Below, piece by piece: positions 52,304 through 59,948 of a stretch of 64,000 nucleotides of DNA. How positions within the stretch are numbered: the first letter of the stretch is position 1; every line of letters begins with the position of its first letter. A program made the position numbers and the translations under genes. The DNA lies in assembly GCA_019118275.1 (NCBI GenBank), contig DWZH01000007.1:42415-106414 (forward strand), given 5' to 3'. Below the pieces are notes generated by a model. It was not told where the DNA came from and made no database searches. It was given only the letters and a program-made list of their open reading frames with translations. Source of the stretch: Candidatus Brachybacterium merdavium (GTDB lineage Bacteria; Actinomycetota; Actinomycetes; Actinomycetales; Dermabacteraceae).

Positions 52304-53671
52304 ATGAACGCATACTTCGGCGCTGATACCGAGGCGCTGCGGACGGTCAGCTCGGCCTTCGCCCGACGCGCGGACCTGCTCTCCGAGATCGAATCGCAGA
52401 TCCTGGCTGTCATCGACGGCACCGAATGGATCGGTGAGGACGCCGAGGCGTTCCGCGCCGACTGGGCCGGACGCGTGCGTCCCGTCCTGCAGGACTGCTC
52501 CGTCGACATCCGGCACAGCGCCCGCCGGCTGCTGCAGCACGCCGAGGAGCAGGACCGCGCCTCGTCTCCCGACTCCTCTGCGGTCTCCGGCGGCGGAGGT
52601 GCAGTCGTCGGCAGCGGCCCGAGCCACGGAGGCGGCCCGGGCAACGGGCATGGAACGGGCGGCGGTGTAAGCGGTGCCGGGGCCGATGCCGGGGGCGGCA
52701 GTGGTGAGGGCGACGGCAACGGCTCGCAGGGCCCGCTCGCGCGGATGGGACAGCTGGCCGACAAGGCCCTGCACGCCCTGGCCGGAGATCGTTCCACCCC
52801 GTTCCAGCAGCTGCTCGGCCACCTGATGGACTCCCCGGCGGGCCGCGCGGGCCTGATCGCCGGCATGGCCGGCGGAATGCTCGGAGGCCTGGGCGGCGGC
52901 ACGACCGGGGACATGGTCGGTCAGCTGGACGGCGGGGACCTCGGGGAGTTCCTGAACGGACTGGGCATCGGCCACGGGCTGGGCGCTCTGCTCGGTCCCT
53001 CGCTGATGGATGGCAGCCTGCTCGGCGACCAGATGCTCGGTGACCAGGTGCTCGGCAACCAGGGCGTCGGGGACGGTGGGCCAGGATCCGATCCGGACGG
53101 CTCGGCCACCGGAGCCTCCGCCGCAGGTGCCACGGGCACTGCCCACGCCGGCAGCGGCAGCGAGCTCTCCGGTGGGGAAGCCGGTGCGGGAGCCGGGTCA
53201 GGTGGCGAAGCGTCCGAGAGCGGCGGTGCCGGCAGTGGTCCGGCAGCCGACGGGGGCGAGGGCCCCGGCAGTGGCAGCTCTGGTGGCGGCATCGCCAGTG
53301 ACAGTGGCTCCGGGGGTGGCGCAGCGGGCGCCACTGGCGCGGCAGGCGCCGGGGAGGCCACCGATGCAGCAGGTGCCGAGGAGGCCATCGACGCGGCTGG
53401 CGCCGAGGGCGCCGGCACCGCCGCAGCGGTTCCGACCGGCCTTCCGGGCGAAGCGGCCGGCGAGGGGGAGTCCGGCTTCGCCATCGACAGCGGCGCCCGC
53501 ATCGATGGCGGCCCCGGCGGTGAGGAGGAGGGCGGCTCCTTCCTCGACCGGCTCCTGGCACTGCTCGGGACGGCCGTCACGCCGGCCTCGGTCACCGGCG
53601 CCCAGATGGGCGCGGCGGCCGGCAGCGAGGCCATCGGCCAGGCGTCGATCGGGCCCTCGCCGTCCCCCTGA
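52304..53671 (+). CDS. WXG100-like protein with long Gly/Ala/Ser-rich tail
   Basis: 455 residues. The first 90 form a helical hairpin like WXG100 (ESAT-6) proteins: ADTEALRTVSSAFARRADLL, the turn EWIGEDAEAFRADW, then RPVLQDCSVDIRHSARRLLQHAEEQ. The turn has W-I-G in place of W-x-G. After residue 100 the sequence is low complexity (Gly, Ala, Ser, Asp, Glu), interrupted by a helical segment MGQLADKALHALAG and a Gly/Leu-rich part around 185-245. A repeat-like DAAGAEEAIDAAGAEGAG lies near 360. There are no type VII secretion genes nearby. Function unknown; a surface or secreted role is inferred only from the fold. Confidence 0.7.
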   Translation: MNAYFGADTEALRTVSSAFARRADLLSEIESQILAVIDGTEWIGEDAEAFRADWAGRVRPVLQDCSVDIRHSARRLLQHAEEQDRASSPDSSAVSGGGGAVVGSGPSHGGGPGNGHGTGGGVSGAGADAGGGSGEGDGNGSQGPLARMGQLADKALHALAGDRSTPFQQLLGHLMDSPAGRAGLIAGMAGGMLGGLGGGTTGDMVGQLDGGDLGEFLNGLGIGHGLGALLGPSLMDGSLLGDQMLGDQVLGNQGVGDGGPGSDPDGSATGASAAGATGTAHAGSGSELSGGEAGAGAGSGGEASESGGAGSGPAADGGEGPGSGSSGGGIASDSGSGGGAAGATGAAGAGEATDAAGAEEAIDAAGAEGAGTAAAVPTGLPGEAAGEGESGFAIDSGARIDGGPGGEEEGGSFLDRLLALLGTAVTPASVTGAQMGAAAGSEAIGQASIGPSPSP

Positions 53672-53847
53672 GTGGCTCCGCTCCGACCCCCGAACGGATC
53701 CGCTTCCCTGACGAGGAGATCCGGGCCTCATGAACCGGCCGGTGAGCGTCCGGACGGTCCCAGCCTCGGAATCTCAGGGCCCCAGCACGTGGGCCTCGCG
53801 GATCCGGGACCGGAGCCTCATCGTCCCCAGCCCCGGCCCGCGTGTGG

Positions 53848-53877
53848 CACGGGGGACTACTCACGGGGGACTACTGT
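53848..53877 (+). promoter_or_regulatory. Tandemly duplicated promoter segment of pabC
   Basis: CACGGGGGACTACT occurs twice without gap (53848-53861 and 53862-53875). The second copy builds the -10 hexamer TACTGT (53872-53877), seven bases before the ATG at 53885, consistent with a leaderless transcript. Confidence 0.5.
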
Positions 53878-53884
53878 GGTGGCC

Positions 53885-54763
53885 ATGACGCCAGAACCGG
53901 TCCTCGTCCTCGTCCCCGGTGCCTCCGGTGCGCCGCAAGACGGATCCGCACCCTTCCACATCGCCGAGGAGGGCGCCCCACAGCTGTTGGTCACCGACCT
54001 CGCCGTCACCCGCGGTGACGGTGTCTTCGAGACCATCGGTGTCTTCGACGGTGCGCCTGTCAACGTCGGCCCCCATCTGGCCCGGCTCAACCGCAGCGCC
54101 GGCCTGGTCGATCTGCCCGAGCTGGATCTCGACACCCTCTCCGCAGCAGTCGACGCCGCGATCGACGCCCACGACCCGGTCCCGGAGTTGACGGTGCGGG
54201 TCATTGTCACCCGCGGTATCGAGGGCACCGGGGCCCCCACGGCCTGGGTCCATGCCCGCGTGGCCGCGGACTGGAGCCGCTACCGCGACGGGATGAAGGT
54301 GGTGACCTTGGACCGGGGACTGGCCTCCACGGTCGTGGACACCAGCCCCTGGCTGCTGCCCGGTGCGAAGACCCTCAGCTACGCCGTGAACATGGCCGCC
54401 ACCCGGGAGGCGGTGCGCCGCGGCGCCGAGGACGTCCTGTTCGTCTCCACCGACGGCTACGCCCTCGAAGGGCCGACCTCCACCCTGCTGGTCCGCCACG
54501 GCGATGTCTTCACCACCACCCCCGTCAGCGCGGGCGTGCTGCCCGGCACCAGCGTCGCCACCATCTTCGCGGCCCTCGAGAAGGAGGGGCTGAGCACCCG
54601 CGAGGAACTGCTGCGCCCGGCCCAGGTGGTCGAGTCCGACGGGGCCTGGCTGCTGTCCTCCAGCCGTCTCGCCGCGCCGCTCACCCACCTCGATGAGCAG
54701 CCGATCCCCGTCGATGCCCAGCTCAGCCGACGTTTCGTGGACCTGCTGTCGGGAAGGGCCTGA
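53885..54763 (+). CDS. pabC: Aminodeoxychorismate lyase, class IV aminotransferase
   Basis: PLP enzyme of 292 residues, fold type IV. It likely cleaves aminodeoxychorismate to p-aminobenzoate and pyruvate in folate synthesis. The early AVTRGDGVFETIGVFDG, the PLP-lysine region WLLPGAKTLSYAVNMAATREA, and EGPTSTLLV near residue 200 are diagnostic for the class; branched-chain or D-amino-acid transaminase is the alternative. The ATG at 53885 has no ribosome site but lies just after a -10 element. A duplicated 14-bp promoter segment precedes it. Single gene, convergent to the SorC regulator. Confidence 0.88.
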   Translation: MTPEPVLVLVPGASGAPQDGSAPFHIAEEGAPQLLVTDLAVTRGDGVFETIGVFDGAPVNVGPHLARLNRSAGLVDLPELDLDTLSAAVDAAIDAHDPVPELTVRVIVTRGIEGTGAPTAWVHARVAADWSRYRDGMKVVTLDRGLASTVVDTSPWLLPGAKTLSYAVNMAATREAVRRGAEDVLFVSTDGYALEGPTSTLLVRHGDVFTTTPVSAGVLPGTSVATIFAALEKEGLSTREELLRPAQVVESDGAWLLSSSRLAAPLTHLDEQPIPVDAQLSRRFVDLLSGRA

Positions 54764-54861
54764 GCGACACAGCGGCGTGACCCGGTTCGAGTCGGACCGC
54801 TCCGAGTCCGGCCGGTCCGAGCCGGGCTGCTCCGAGCCGAGCGGTTTCGGGCCGGGTCGGT

Positions 54862-55836
54862 TCAGCTGTCACCGGCGCTCCCGCTGCGCGCCAGGATCTC
54901 CCGGCCCAGCTCGACATCGAAGACTGCCGTGTGGATCGCGCCGCTGCGCAGCACCCCCATCACCCCAGGCGCCTTCTCCGCACCCGCCGCGACCCCGACC
55001 ACCTCGGGGATCCGCAGCAGCTGCGAGAAGGTCACCGCGAGCACGCGCTGATCCGTCGGCGCACCGAGCGGGACGCCGTGCGCATCGACGAAGCGCCCGC
55101 ATACGTCCCCGACCGGATGCTGCTTGTCGAAGGCCGCGTGCTCGCTCTCGGTGAGCTTCATCAGACTGACGATGTGCGGGGAGGAGTGCACCCCCGCGGA
55201 GCCCATCCCGACCAGGGCCAGCTCCACCTGCGCGGCATCAGCCAGCACCTGCCCGATGCTCGACTCCGAGCGCAGCGTCTCCACCGCGGTCGCCGACTCG
55301 AGCATCGCGGGGGCGTACAGGGTCTCCGGGCGGGCGCCCAGGCGGGAGGCCAGCACGCGCAGCACCGACTCCCCAGCGTCGAGCTGATCGAGGGCGCTGT
55401 GCCCGCCCACCAGGGGCAGCACCCGTGGCGGGGGCCGCAGATTCTGGGTCTCCAGCTGTTCGACGACGCTCTGCACGGTCTGGCCCCAGGACACCCCGAT
55501 GCTGCCCACGTGCGGAGCCCGCTCGACGAGCAGGGCGGCGCCCTCGCGGGCCACCGCCTCCATCCCGGTGGTGCGCGGTGCGGAGACCACATGTGCCTCG
55601 CGTAGGGAGAAGGACGCCCGCAGGGCGGCTTCGAGGGCGTCGTCGCGCCGCGGCGGCCCCTCGGGGTCGTGGATCGTGATCTCCACGATCCCGCGGTCAC
55701 GCGCCTGGGTCAGGATCCGCGAGACGTTCGAGCGGGACAGCCCCAGTTCCGCGGCCACCTGGGTCTGGGAGTGGCCCTGCTCGTAGTACAGGCGGGCGGC
55801 GCGGACGATCACGGCGGTATCGCGAGGGGCGGGCAT
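54862..55836 (-). CDS. SorC-family sugar-binding regulator
   Basis: Regulator of 324 residues. An N-terminal helix-turn-helix (YYEQGHSQTQVAAELGLSRSNVSRIL, about 18-43) is followed by a sugar-phosphate sensor domain of the SorC/DeoR type: GVSWGQTVQSVVEQL, LPLVGGHSALDQL, then LALVGMGSAG. These proteins respond to phosphorylated sugars and control uptake or catabolic operons. It is divergent from a PTS EIIA gene with 114 bases between starts, which it may regulate. CAGGAG precedes the ATG. Confidence 0.9.
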   Translation of the reverse strand: MPAPRDTAVIVRAARLYYEQGHSQTQVAAELGLSRSNVSRILTQARDRGIVEITIHDPEGPPRRDDALEAALRASFSLREAHVVSAPRTTGMEAVAREGAALLVERAPHVGSIGVSWGQTVQSVVEQLETQNLRPPPRVLPLVGGHSALDQLDAGESVLRVLASRLGARPETLYAPAMLESATAVETLRSESSIGQVLADAAQVELALVGMGSAGVHSSPHIVSLMKLTESEHAAFDKQHPVGDVCGRFVDAHGVPLGAPTDQRVLAVTFSQLLRIPEVVGVAAGAEKAPGVMGVLRSGAIHTAVFDVELGREILARSGSAGDS

Positions 55837-55950
55837 AAGGCTCCTGGGGCGGTCGAGCGGCCCGCGACTCGCCGGACCGGATATGCCCAGGGTACGCAGT
55901 CTCCCTGCTGGGCAGTGCCAGAATCAGGAGGGACCGATCCGGGAGGCACC

Positions 55951-56481
55951 ATGAATTCTGATCCGCACAGCGGCGCGTCCGTGCCGCCCGGCGGCCCGGC
56001 CCTGGGGATCAGTGTGGTGATCGCCGGGCTCGACGTGGCTGACGGCGAGGACGCACTGCGCTCCGTGGCCGGACGCCTGCTCGACCAGGCGGCGGTGACC
56101 GTCGATTTCCCGGAGGCGCTGCGGCGGCGCGAGCAGCGCTTCCCCACCGGGCTGCCCACCCCGATCCCCACCGCGATCCCGCATGCCGACCCCGAGCACG
56201 TGCTCACCCCGGGCCTGGCGCTTGCCACCTTCGTGCGCCCGGTGCCGTTCGGGGAGATGGGTGGCGACGGCGGCACCGTCGGCGTGCGCCTGATGGCGAT
56301 GCCGCTGCTCGCCGACGCCTCCGCGCACCTGGCCGCGCTGCAGCGGCTGATGGCGCTGCTGCGCGACCAGTCCGCGGTCCAGGACCTGATCGACGCGCCC
56401 GATGAGCAGCAGCTGCGGGAGCGTGCCACCCATCACCTGACCGTCCCGACCCCGAACTCCCCCGGACAGGATGTGCAGTGA
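55951..56481 (+). CDS. Lone PTS EIIA component (fructose/galactitol type)
   Basis: Phosphotransfer domain of 176 residues. The phosphorylated His78 lies in PTAIPHADPEHVL, the consensus of the fructose/mannitol and GatA-type EIIA. The first 20 residues are variable; the rest is one domain ending in a short linker. No EIIB or EIIC gene is adjacent, so this is either a partner for a distant transporter or a regulatory EIIA. It can receive phosphate from the HPr at 18969-19238. GGAGGCACC precedes the ATG. Its stop overlaps the next gene (GTGA). The divergent SorC regulator is the probable controller. Confidence 0.9.
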   Translation: MNSDPHSGASVPPGGPALGISVVIAGLDVADGEDALRSVAGRLLDQAAVTVDFPEALRRREQRFPTGLPTPIPTAIPHADPEHVLTPGLALATFVRPVPFGEMGGDGGTVGVRLMAMPLLADASAHLAALQRLMALLRDQSAVQDLIDAPDEQQLRERATHHLTVPTPNSPGQDVQ

Positions 56482-57050
56482 CCTCGCAGGACACCCCGGC
56501 CTCCCCTCCGACCAGTCCACCCACCCCGGAGTCGCCGACCACGCCGGCGCCGCAGAGCCCGACCTCCCCGGTCTTCACGCCGCGCCTGGGGGTCAAGGCG
56601 CTGATCGTCCATGACAGTCACGTGCTGATGAACCACGTGGTCTCCGCGGCTGGGCAGGATTTCTACACGCCACCCGGAGGCGGCCAGGAGCACGGCGAGA
56701 ACCAGGTCAGTGCGCTGATCCGCGAGTGTTACGAGGAGATCGGCGCGCTCGTCGAGGTGCATCAGGTGGCCAGCGTCTTCGAGGTCATGACCGACCGGAG
56801 CTTCCGCGACGGCTCCCCGGTGCCGCTGTTCCACCAGGTCAACATCGCCTACTGGTGTGGTCTGGCGCCGGGGGAGACCCCGGGCGTGGGCAGCGACCCC
56901 GACTCGGGCCAGGTGGGTTCGGCCTGGCTGCCCCTGGACCGTCTGGACCGTTATGACGTGCGCCCGCTGGAGCTGGCCCGCTGGCTGCTCACCGATCCCA
57001 GCGACCGTCCCCTCGGTCTCGGTGTCACCGGGGTCCGGCGCGAGAGCTGA
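56478..57050 (+). CDS. Nudix hydrolase
   Basis: 190 residues. After a 35-residue Pro/Ser/Thr-rich leader comes a Nudix fold. The Nudix box is intact: GGQEHGE, seven residues, then RECYEEIGA, so a nucleoside diphosphate-type substrate should be hydrolysed. PLFHQVNIAYWCGL and WLPLDRLDRYDVRPLEL are usual for the fold. Substrate not determinable. GTG start overlaps the EIIA stop, which makes the pair cotranscribed, though a functional link is unclear. Confidence 0.88.
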   Translation: MTSQDTPASPPTSPPTPESPTTPAPQSPTSPVFTPRLGVKALIVHDSHVLMNHVVSAAGQDFYTPPGGGQEHGENQVSALIRECYEEIGALVEVHQVASVFEVMTDRSFRDGSPVPLFHQVNIAYWCGLAPGETPGVGSDPDSGQVGSAWLPLDRLDRYDVRPLELARWLLTDPSDRPLGLGVTGVRRES

Positions 57051-57111
57051 TCCGCTGGTGCGGAGGACCCGGCCAGCGGATCAGCGGCCGACGGGCCAGG
57101 GGCTCGTCGGG

Positions 57112-57148
57112 CCAGCAGGTCAGCAGCCCAGCGGCCCAGCAGGTCAGC
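57112..57148. repeat. Short 24-bp-period repeat at convergent gene ends
   Basis: CCAGCAGGTCAGC occurs at 57112-57124 and 57136-57148; related CCAGCGGATCAGCGG lies at 57073. The second copy runs into the 3' end of the zinc dehydrogenase. Function unknown. Confidence 0.5.
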
Positions 57149-58157
57149 GGCGCGGGTCGATGTGGATCTTCGGAGCGGGCCCGGCCCCCGTCGGCCGGGT
57201 CCCGGCCAGCACCTCCGCGACCTCGTCCAGTCCGATGGTGGCCGCCACCAGCGGCCGCGGGTCCACGTTGCCGCTGGTGAAGGCGGCGATCGCTCCGGGC
57301 AGACCGGGAGAGGCCGACAGCACCCCGACGGCCGTCAGGTCGCCCAGCACGAGCTCGCGCGTGTCGATCTGGCTGGGGGAGGAGGCCAGGCCGATGTAGA
57401 CCACCCGGCCGCCGGGCTCGACCAGCTGGATCGCCCGGGCCGGCAGCTCCGCGGAGGTGGCGGCGTCGATGACGGCATCGACCGGCAGCTCGGGCAGGGT
57501 CTGCTCGGTCCACATGTGCTCGAACCCGAGCTCGCGGGCGAAGCCCATCGACTCCTCGGTGACGCCGAGCAGGTGGACCTCGGCGCCGGCGGCGCGGGCC
57601 AGCAGGGCGCACAGCAGCCCGATCGCGCCCGGTCCCAAGATCAGCACCCGGTCGCCGGCGGCGAGCTGTGCGCCCTCGACGGCGCGCAGGGCGTTTCCGG
57701 CCGGTTCGACCATCGCGCCGACAGCGGGGTCCAGAGCCCTTGGCAGTTCGTGCAGGGAGCTCGCCGGAACCGCCGCCTACTCGGCCAGGGCTCCGGGACG
57801 GCCGCCACGGATGCCCAGCTCGTGCCGCTCGGCGCACACGTGCTGGTTCCCGCGACGGCACCGGCGGCAGGACCCGCAGCCGAGCATGGTGTCGCCCATG
57901 ACCCGTCGGCCGATCCATCCGGTGTCGGTCCCCGCGCCGACGGAGGCGACGATCCCGGTCCACTCATGGCCGATGCGCATCGGGAAGCGGGCATGTCCCG
58001 AGCGCAGATAGGCCATCTCCCCGTGGAAGATCTCGATGTCGGTGCCGCAGATGCCGGCACGGTCGACGTCGACCACCACCTCCCCGGGGCCGGGCGTCGG
58101 GGCGGGGACCTCCTGCACCTCGGCCCGGCCCGGGGCGGTGATGACCAGTGCGCGCAT
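57144..58157 (-). pseudogene. Zinc alcohol dehydrogenase interrupted by one TAG codon
   Basis: MDR-family dehydrogenase, probably for a sugar or sugar acid (threonine/sorbitol dehydrogenase-like). The catalytic zinc Cys37 (AGICGTD) and His64-Glu65 (RIGHEWTG), and the structural zinc Cys94, 97, 100 and 108, are all in the first part. At codon 127 (57777-57779) TAG ends the frame after GALAE; the frame then continues without shift as AAVPASSLHELP, the family's usual continuation of an AEY motif, through the NAD motif LGPGAIGLLCA to IHIDPRR. One changed base (TAC or TAT to TAG) explains it. It may be a recent inactivation, a sequencing error or a readthrough site. One base from the FAH-family gene. 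Confidence 0.88.
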
Positions 58158-58158
58158 G

Positions 58159-59019
58159 TCAGCGGGGGGCGATCACGTTCTGGCGCTGCGTGCCCAGACC
58201 CTCGATGCCCAGCTCCATCACGTCACCGGGCTGCAGCCACACCTGCGGGTCGAAGCCCATCCCCACTCCGGGCGGGGTGCCGGTGTTGATCAGGTCGCCC
58301 GGCTCCAGCACCAGGAACTGCGAGAGGTACTGCACGATGAACAGTGGATCGAAGATCATCGTCGAGGTGGTGCCGGTCTGACGGCGGGTGCCGCTGACAT
58401 CCAGCCACATGTCCAGGTTCTTCACGTCGGGGATCTCGTCGGGCGTGACCAGCCACGGCCCGGTGGGGTTGAAGGTCTCAGCCGACTTGCCCTTGGACCA
58501 CTGGCCGCCGCGCTCGATCTGGAAGGCGCGTTCGCTGACGTCATTGACCACGGTGTACCCGGCGATCGCGGCGGCGGCCTCAGCCCCCGACTCGAGGTAG
58601 CTGGCGCGGGAGCCGATCACGATGCCCAGCTCCACCTCCCAGTCGGGCTTGGTGGAGCCGCGCGGGATGCGCACATCGTCATCGGGCCCCACCAGGGTGT
58701 TGGGGGACTTGGTGAACAGGATCGGCTCCTCGGGAACGGCCTGGCCGGTCTCGGCGGCGTGGTCGCTGTAGTTCAGACCGATGCACAGGATCTGGTGGGG
58801 GCGGGCGATGGGCGCCCCGATCCGCTCGTCGCCGAAGGTCGAAGTGCGGCCTGCGGCCACGCGCTCATCCACGGTGGTGCGCAGGGACTCCAGGCCGCCC
58901 GAGCCGAAGAAGGCCTCATCGAAGTCGGCGGTGACGTCCGAGACGTCGACGTAGGTGGTCTCGTTCACGCGCACGACGGGTCGTTCGGAGCCGGCGGCTC
59001 CCAGTCGCATCAGGTACAT
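58159..59019 (-). CDS. Fumarylacetoacetate hydrolase-family protein
   Basis: 286 residues. Metal-dependent C-C bond hydrolase or keto-acid hydratase fold. Motifs: ILCIGLNYSDHAAETG (about 76-91), ILFTKSPNTLVG, the metal Glu in DWEVELGIVIG and the catalytic loop VVNDVSERAFQIERGGQW; GDLINTGTPPGVGMG closes the site. In the non-phosphorylated L-fucose/L-rhamnose routes this family splits 2,4-diketo-3-deoxy acids, which suits a dehydrogenase-dehydratase context. The ATG at 59019 starts the conserved MYLMRLG; the longer frame is not supported. It precedes the interrupted dehydrogenase by one base. Confidence 0.9.
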   Translation of the reverse strand: MYLMRLGAAGSERPVVRVNETTYVDVSDVTADFDEAFFGSGGLESLRTTVDERVAAGRTSTFGDERIGAPIARPHQILCIGLNYSDHAAETGQAVPEEPILFTKSPNTLVGPDDDVRIPRGSTKPDWEVELGIVIGSRASYLESGAEAAAAIAGYTVVNDVSERAFQIERGGQWSKGKSAETFNPTGPWLVTPDEIPDVKNLDMWLDVSGTRRQTGTTSTMIFDPLFIVQYLSQFLVLEPGDLINTGTPPGVGMGFDPQVWLQPGDVMELGIEGLGTQRQNVIAPR

Positions 59020-59105
59020 GGTCACTCTCTTTCGGGTGGGGTCGGCTGTTGCTGTCTGTACTGGTGTGGGTGTGGGGTCCCGGGTTCGAGTTCTCGGCCG
59101 CGAGC

Positions 59106-59903
59106 TCACGGCACCGGTGCGCCGAGCGGCCCCAGGATGGCGCGCATCTCCTCGACCCGGTCGATCAGTTCGCGGATCGGCATGCGGTAGGTCAGCCCGC
59201 TGACGCTGATGGCGCCCGACGGGATGCTCGGGGTGGTCAGGTAGACCGGCAGAGCCAGGCAGTTCACGCCGGGCTCGGTCTCCTGATCATCGATGCCGTA
59301 ACCGCGCCGGCGGGTAGCGGCGAGCTCGGCGTGCAGTTCGTCGGCCCCCGTGATGGTGGCGGGGGTACGGCGCTCCAGTGGTGCCTCCTGGACCCAGTCG
59401 GCCACCTGCTCGGGGGTGATGAGCAGCTGGGACAGCAGGAGCTTGCCGGCACCGGTGGCGTGGGCCGGGTTGCGGCCGCCGACGGTCGAGGTCAGCTTCA
59501 CCGCCCCCGTGGGCGGGTCCACCTTCGAGCGGTAGATGACGCTGCGGCCGGCCAGCACCGTGTAGTGCACGGTCTCCCCGAAGTGCTCGGCCAGACGGGT
59601 GAGCAGAGGCCGCACCCGCACGTGGTCCGGGCGGGCCTCGTGGTGGGAGAAGGCCATGCGCACGAACTCGTCGCCCAGCACGTAGTGGCCGCGGCCGTCC
59701 TGCTCGGCGAGCTGGGCACGCCGCAGCGAGGCCAGTGCACGGTGCACCGAGGACTTGGGGCTGTCGACGATCCGGGCCAGGTCCTCCAGGCCGATCCCCG
59801 CGGGGTGGCGGGACAGCTCGACCAGCACCGCGAGCACTCGATCGGAGCCGACCAATCGGCGGTCCGGAGTGGTCGCGGGGGGCGTCTCTGACGTAGGGTC
59901 CAT
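59106..59903 (-). CDS. IclR-family transcriptional regulator
   Basis: 265 residues. Winged helix-turn-helix at the N-terminus (SDRVLAVLVELSRHPAGIGLEDLARI, then SPKSSVHRALASLRRAQL), followed by the IclR effector domain with GETVHYTVLAGRSVIYRSKV, HATGAGKLLLSQL and the conserved RRRGYGIDDQETEPGVNCLALPV. It heads the leftward FAH-dehydrogenase unit and is divergent from the dehydratase, 45 bases between starts. The dyad ATTTC-GG-GAAAT at 59927-59938 is the likely site. Ligand probably a sugar acid (inference). Confidence 0.93.
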   Translation of the reverse strand: MDPTSETPPATTPDRRLVGSDRVLAVLVELSRHPAGIGLEDLARIVDSPKSSVHRALASLRRAQLAEQDGRGHYVLGDEFVRMAFSHHEARPDHVRVRPLLTRLAEHFGETVHYTVLAGRSVIYRSKVDPPTGAVKLTSTVGGRNPAHATGAGKLLLSQLLITPEQVADWVQEAPLERRTPATITGADELHAELAATRRRGYGIDDQETEPGVNCLALPVYLTTPSIPSGAISVSGLTYRMPIRELIDRVEEMRAILGPLGAPVP

Positions 59904-59926
59904 AGCGTTCCACAGAGTAGACCACG

Positions 59927-59938
59927 ATTTCGGGAAAT
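59927..59938. promoter_or_regulatory. Candidate IclR operator
   Basis: ATTTC-GG-GAAAT, an AT-rich dyad, lies between the divergent IclR gene and the dehydratase gene; TTCCA and TGGAAT half-sites flank it at 59909 and 59938. Reading by eye; binding inferred. Confidence 0.45.
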
Positions 59939-59948
59939 GGAATTAGCG

